From QHXQ01 sp036389375 (GTDB taxonomy: Bacteria > Acidobacteriota > Blastocatellia > Pyrinomonadales > Pyrinomonadaceae), in NCBI GenBank assembly GCA_036389375.1, contig DASVQA010000023.1, positions 18,232 to 82,231 on the forward strand: a DNA stretch of 64,000 nucleotides, read 5' to 3'. Both the position numbers and the translations under genes were made by a program. A model generated the notes under the pieces. It made no database searches. It was not told the origin of the DNA and worked only from the letters and a program-made list of their open reading frames with translations. Shown in pieces: positions 60,693 to 64,000 of this stretch (positions within the stretch are counted from its first letter, which is position 1; each line of letters starts with the position of its first letter).

Positions 60693-62137
60693 CGGTTGTT
60701 GTCTCCTTGCGGTTGGTCGCCGTCGTCGTCGTGTGCGCGGCCGGGGCGGCGTATGCGCGGCGCACCGGCGGGCTGTGCGCCCTGCGCGGGCGGTTGGTTC
60801 GCTTCGGCCTTCTCAAGCTGCTCGCGCTCGCGCGCAAGGTCTGCGCGGCGGGCGATGTCCTGCTGGCGGTCGAAGAACACGTCGCCGTCAATGTAGGTCT
60901 GCTCGACGCGCGCGTAGACGCTGAACGGGTGCGCCGTCCAGATGACGAGGTCGGCGTCTTTGCCGGCATCAATCGAACCGACCTTCTTATCAATGCCGAG
61001 TTGGATGGCGGGATTGAGCGTCACCGTGCGCAGGGCCTCTTCTTCGCTCAGACCGCCGTACTTCATCGTCTTCGCGGCTTCGAGGTTCAGGCGGCGGGCG
61101 CGCTCGTCCGAGTCCGAGTTGACCGAGACAATGATGCCGGCGCGCGTCATGATCGCGGTGTTGTAAGGAATCGCGTCGTAGGCTTCGAGCTTGTAGCCCC
61201 AGTTGTCGGCAAAGGGCGACGCGCCCGCGCCGTGCGCCGCGATCTCTTTCGCCACCTTGTAGCCTTCGAGCACGTGTTGGAACGTGCGGACTTTGAAGCC
61301 GAACTCGTCCGCGATGCGAATGAGCATCAGGATTTCGTCGGTGCGATAGCAGTGCGAATGCACATAACGCTTGCCTTCGAGGACTTCGACGAGCGGCTCA
61401 AGTTGCAAGTCGCGGCGCGGTTGAATGGCCGTGCGGTCGCCACGCGCCTGTGCGGCGCGATAATCGTCCCACTGCCGTTTGTAGTTGCGCGCGCGCGTGA
61501 AGGCATCGCGGATCGTCTCTTCGACGCCCATGCGCGTCGCCGGGTAACGGCGCGGCAGACCGGGAATGTTGAAGCCGTTCGACCGTTTCGGATTTTCGCC
61601 GAGCGCGAACTTGATGCCGGGCGGCGCACCCGGAAAGATAAACTCTTCGACCGGCCGCCCATACTTCAGCTTGACGACCGTGTTCTGCCCGCCGATGGCG
61701 TTGGCGGAGCCGTGCAGGATGTTGGCCGCCGTCGTGCCGCCGGCCAATTCGCGGTAGATGTTGGGCGAGGTCGGATTGAGCACGTCGCGCACGCGCACCA
61801 TCGAGGTGACGGAGAGCGAGCCTTCGTTGACCGCGTCCATCATCGTGTGCGAGTGACAATCAACGATGCCCGGCGTGACGAACTTGCCGGTCGCGTCCAC
61901 GACGTTCACGTTCGCGCCCGCCCTGAGGTTCGGCCCGACGGCCGCGATCTTGCCGTTGCGAATCAATATGTCGGCGTTCTGTAGCGTGCCGTGCGACGCC
62001 GTCAGGATCGTCGCATTGCGGATCAACGTCTCACCGCCAGCGCGCCGCTCCTGCGCTTGCGCCCGCACCGACAAGCCCCACACCGGCCCAAGCACGCCGA
62101 ACGCCAGCAGCAAGGAAAGCAATTTTCTCAACTTCAT
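60689..62137 (-). CDS. Secreted amidohydrolase (imidazolonepropionase-like)
   Basis: 482 aa from ATG 62137, GGAG 6 bases upstream (frame continues to 62188). Signal peptide MKLRKLLSLLLAFGVLGPVWG. The metal motif is intact: VTPGIVDCHSHTMMD. Later ligands plausible in YVHSHCYRTDE and FQHVLEGYKVAKEIAAHGAG. C-terminal AVTLNPAIQLGIDKKVGSIDAGKDADLVIW typical of the superfamily; the extreme C-terminus is an Arg/Asp/Gln-rich tail. In this operon it is the only member I can show to be catalytically equipped. Cleaves an unknown amide or N-acyl substrate. Confidence 0.92.
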   Translation of the reverse strand: MKLRKLLSLLLAFGVLGPVWGLSVRAQAQERRAGGETLIRNATILTASHGTLQNADILIRNGKIAAVGPNLRAGANVNVVDATGKFVTPGIVDCHSHTMMDAVNEGSLSVTSMVRVRDVLNPTSPNIYRELAGGTTAANILHGSANAIGGQNTVVKLKYGRPVEEFIFPGAPPGIKFALGENPKRSNGFNIPGLPRRYPATRMGVEETIRDAFTRARNYKRQWDDYRAAQARGDRTAIQPRRDLQLEPLVEVLEGKRYVHSHCYRTDEILMLIRIADEFGFKVRTFQHVLEGYKVAKEIAAHGAGASPFADNWGYKLEAYDAIPYNTAIMTRAGIIVSVNSDSDERARRLNLEAAKTMKYGGLSEEEALRTVTLNPAIQLGIDKKVGSIDAGKDADLVIWTAHPFSVYARVEQTYIDGDVFFDRQQDIARRADLAREREQLEKAEANQPPAQGAQPAGAPRIRRPGRAHDDDGDQPQGDNNR

Positions 62138-62153
62138 AAGCATCTCCGAAAGG

Positions 62154-62255
62154 CAATGACGAGTGACAAGAGCAGCGATGGGTGACAAGTGCCGAGTGAC
62201 AAGTTAAAGACTTCTGCCTGCTCGTCACTTGTCACTCGTCGCTCGGCACTCTTCA
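62154..62255. repeat. Inverted heptanucleotide arrays between two amidohydrolase genes
   Basis: Left arm units: AATGACG, AGTGACA, then GGTGACA, AGTGCCG, AGTGACA; right arm: CGTCACT, TGTCACT, CGTCGCT, CGGCACT, CTTCATT, the same heptamers in reverse complement. CGAGTGACAAG occurs at 62160-62170 and 62193-62203 and inverted at 62228-62238. It would form a hairpin in the mRNA. Resembles short tandem heptamer repeats described in cyanobacteria. Confidence 0.7.
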
Positions 62256-64000
62256 TTGTGGTCGTGTTCCTGTGAACGGGATTGCGCCGCGCGGCGTGGT
62301 GACCGTGCCGTTCATCTGGTTGCCGTTGACTGTGCCCGTGTAGGTCAACTCGACGGTCTGCTGGCCGAAATTGAGCACGGTGGTGAAACGGAAACTGCCG
62401 TCCGCGCCGGCCGAGCCGTTGCTGATCTCGGACGAGCCTTGCGGGCCTTGCAGTGTGCCCGACAGGCGCTCGCCCTGCTGTTGCAGGCTGAGCGTCGCGG
62501 TCTGCGGCCGGCCGCCGAGTTCGACGTTGATCGTCCACGTGCCGGAAAGATCAACGCTCGCGCCGCCGGTTGTCGCGCGCGCTGCGCCGGGCGTAGCGGT
62601 CGCGCCGCCGGGCGGTGTGCCCGCAGGCGTGGCGGCGGGCGGGCCGCCTGAGCGCGTGCCGGTAAACGAGCCGGGTTGACCGCCGGTGAGCGTGACTGTG
62701 CCGCTCATCTCGTTGCCGGCGAGCGTGCCCTCGAAGGTCGCTTCGATGGTCTGCGCCTGCGTCGTCAGGGGCGCGGTGAACTTGATCTCGCCGGTGCGCC
62801 CGATAGACGCATTGGCGATCTGCGCGGGGCCGAAGTCGCCCTGCATCGAACCGCTTAGTTGCTCGCCCTGCTGTTGCAACGTGAGCGTGATGGTGCGCTC
62901 GGTCTGCCCTTGCAGCGCGACGCGCACAGACCAAGTGCCCGTTGCGTTCGCGCCGCCCGCGCCAGCGCCGCCAGCCCCGGCGGTCGCGGGGCGTAGATCG
63001 ACGGGCCGACCGTCTATGAAGACGTGCGTGATGCGGCGTGTGCGGTCAAAGAGGTCGCCGCGCACGACCGTCAGGTTGGCGATCTTGCCGGGTTCAATCG
63101 TGCCGAGTTGATTGTCGGCGGCGAAAATTTCGGCGGCGCGCAACGTCATGGCACGAATCGCTTCGTCGCGCGCAAGGCCGTTCTCAACCGCGCGGCCGAC
63201 GTTCCCGATGAAGTCCGACATGTTCGTCATGCCGCCGGACTGGAAGGCGAAGCGGACGCCGGCGGCGGCCAATCGGCCGGCCGTCTTCGGCGCTTCCACG
63301 CGTTCGCGCAGGATGCGAATGGGATCGGGGTCGGCTTCAGGATTCAGCGCCGTCGTGCGGCGCGGAAAGTTGAGCGACAAAAGCACCGGCACTTTCGCCG
63401 CCGCGAGCCTGTCCGCCACGCGCCACGCGTCCGCGCCGCCCGCGATGATCGCCTTCAGCTTGAACTCCTGCGCCAGATCGAGCGCGCGTTCGATCTCGCG
63501 CTGGCGGTCGGCGTACATGATGACGGGCATCTGACCGGCGAGCACGGGCAGCAAGGCTTCGAGCGACCTGTCCTGCTCCGGCCGGCGCACGCCGCGCGGG
63601 TTGCGCGCGTAAGTTGTCTGCCATTCGCGCATGCGCTGCGCGTCGAGAAACATCTGCCGGATGGCGGCGAACACACCCATGAGCGAGCCGGGATAACCAC
63701 CACGCAAAGGCGTGAACTGGATGTGCAGGGCGACGGGCGCGCGCACGATCATCTGCTGCGGCGTGTCGCCCGCCAGATTCACGAGCGCCGATTGCCCGAC
63801 GAAGATGCCTTCGCGCGGGACGGTCAGCGCGGCGGTCAACCCGGCGTTGCGCGCCGCCTCGATCTGTTCGCCGCCCGCCCGCAACAGTTCGGCCGCCGCA
63901 AGCTCAGGTTGCAGACCCGGCGGCTGCGTCGAGTTGGGCGCAGAGACGGCGGGCGTGGCCTGCGTCTGCGCGATCAGGAAGGCGAGTCCGCCGCCACCGC
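62253..64000 (-). CDS. Amidohydrolase-like protein with duplicated C-terminal beta domain, N-terminus beyond window
   Basis: Frame is open to the right window edge, so the start is missing. The visible part has KAIIAGGADAWRVADRL and NVGRAVENGLARDEAIRAMTLRAAEIFAADNQLGTIEPGKIANLTV, matching the C-terminal half of amidohydrolases and especially the HxH-less neighbour at 59301-60692. It then carries two tandem ~95-residue beta repeats (GTWSVRVALQGQTERTITL, LQQQGEQLSGSMQG; GTWTINVELGGRPQTATLSL, LQQQGERLSGTLQG) joined by a Gly/Ala/Thr linker. The repeats are unlike the enzyme core and could bind ligand or partner. First gene of the trio on this strand, 115 bases before the next. Confidence 0.85.
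   Translation of the reverse strand, partial: GGGGLAFLIAQTQATPAVSAPNSTQPPGLQPELAAAELLRAGGEQIEAARNAGLTAALTVPREGIFVGQSALVNLAGDTPQQMIVRAPVALHIQFTPLRGGYPGSLMGVFAAIRQMFLDAQRMREWQTTYARNPRGVRRPEQDRSLEALLPVLAGQMPVIMYADRQREIERALDLAQEFKLKAIIAGGADAWRVADRLAAAKVPVLLSLNFPRRTTALNPEADPDPIRILRERVEAPKTAGRLAAAGVRFAFQSGGMTNMSDFIGNVGRAVENGLARDEAIRAMTLRAAEIFAADNQLGTIEPGKIANLTVVRGDLFDRTRRITHVFIDGRPVDLRPATAGAGGAGAGGANATGTWSVRVALQGQTERTITLTLQQQGEQLSGSMQGDFGPAQIANASIGRTGEIKFTAPLTTQAQTIEATFEGTLAGNEMSGTVTLTGGQPGSFTGTRSGGPPAATPAGTPPGGATATPGAARATTGGASVDLSGTWTINVELGGRPQTATLSLQQQGERLSGTLQGPQGSSEISNGSAGADGSFRFTTVLNFGQQTVELTYTGTVNGNQMNGTVTTPRGAIPFTGTRPQ

Overview
This 64 kb window is a GC-rich bacterial chromosome segment. 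The gene families point to Acidobacteriota, most likely class Blastocatellia (inference from family content; no rRNA is present). The markers are two secreted 'VWFA-related Acidobacterial' proteins, two very large Oar-type TonB-dependent receptors with an N-terminal carboxypeptidase-regulatory-like domain, paired tricorn-type S41 proteases, two S9 peptidases, an M1 metallopeptidase and a tandem of secreted amidohydrolases. The overall picture is a protein/peptide-degrading heterotroph with a large exported proteome.

Layout. 0-4.2 kb: RND efflux operon (permease cut by the window edge). 4.4-8 kb: two unknown genes, a VWA protein and a low-affinity iron permease-like protein. 8.2-11.1 kb: M1 peptidase plus DUF6702 protein. 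11.1-14.3 kb: KaiC-like double ATPase translationally coupled to a hybrid histidine kinase. 14.6-16.4 kb: a compact three-gene operon of an 86-aa Cys-x-Cys peptide, a DUF692 (MNIO) enzyme and a HvfC/BufC-like partner, with its own consensus-like promoter and an intrinsic terminator insulating it from upstream genes. It reads as a RiPP locus. 16.4-20.6 kb: dipeptide/oligopeptide ABC permeases with a divergent binding lipoprotein. 20.7-23.7 kb: a subtilisin whose mature N-terminus is an array of octapeptides (consensus GIAMTGAD). 23.9-28.3 kb: a MalT/BTAD-type regulator and a stand-alone relative of its ATPase domain. 28.6-35.4 kb: S9 peptidase, TonB receptor with a candidate sigma-54 promoter, TPR protein. 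35.4-37.1 kb: a decayed mobile island (broken IS982-type transposase, one foreign-looking gene, a 219-bp MITE-like element, 17-bp outer inverted repeats). 37.2-43.6 kb: second TonB receptor, TPR protein, S9 peptidase. 43.9-52 kb: sugar-dehydrogenase-type multidomain protein, unknown genes, a DUF4388-TonB fusion, tRNA-Arg(ACG), second VWA protein. 52-59.2 kb: two divergent tricorn-type proteases. 59.3-64 kb: three amidohydrolases, of which at least one lacks the usual HxH metal site.

How it fits together (inference): TonB receptors, the DUF4388-TonB protein, exported proteases and the peptide ABC importer would form a capture-cleave-import chain for peptides. The most novel parts are the MNIO/CxC-peptide operon and the octapeptide-repeat subtilisin.
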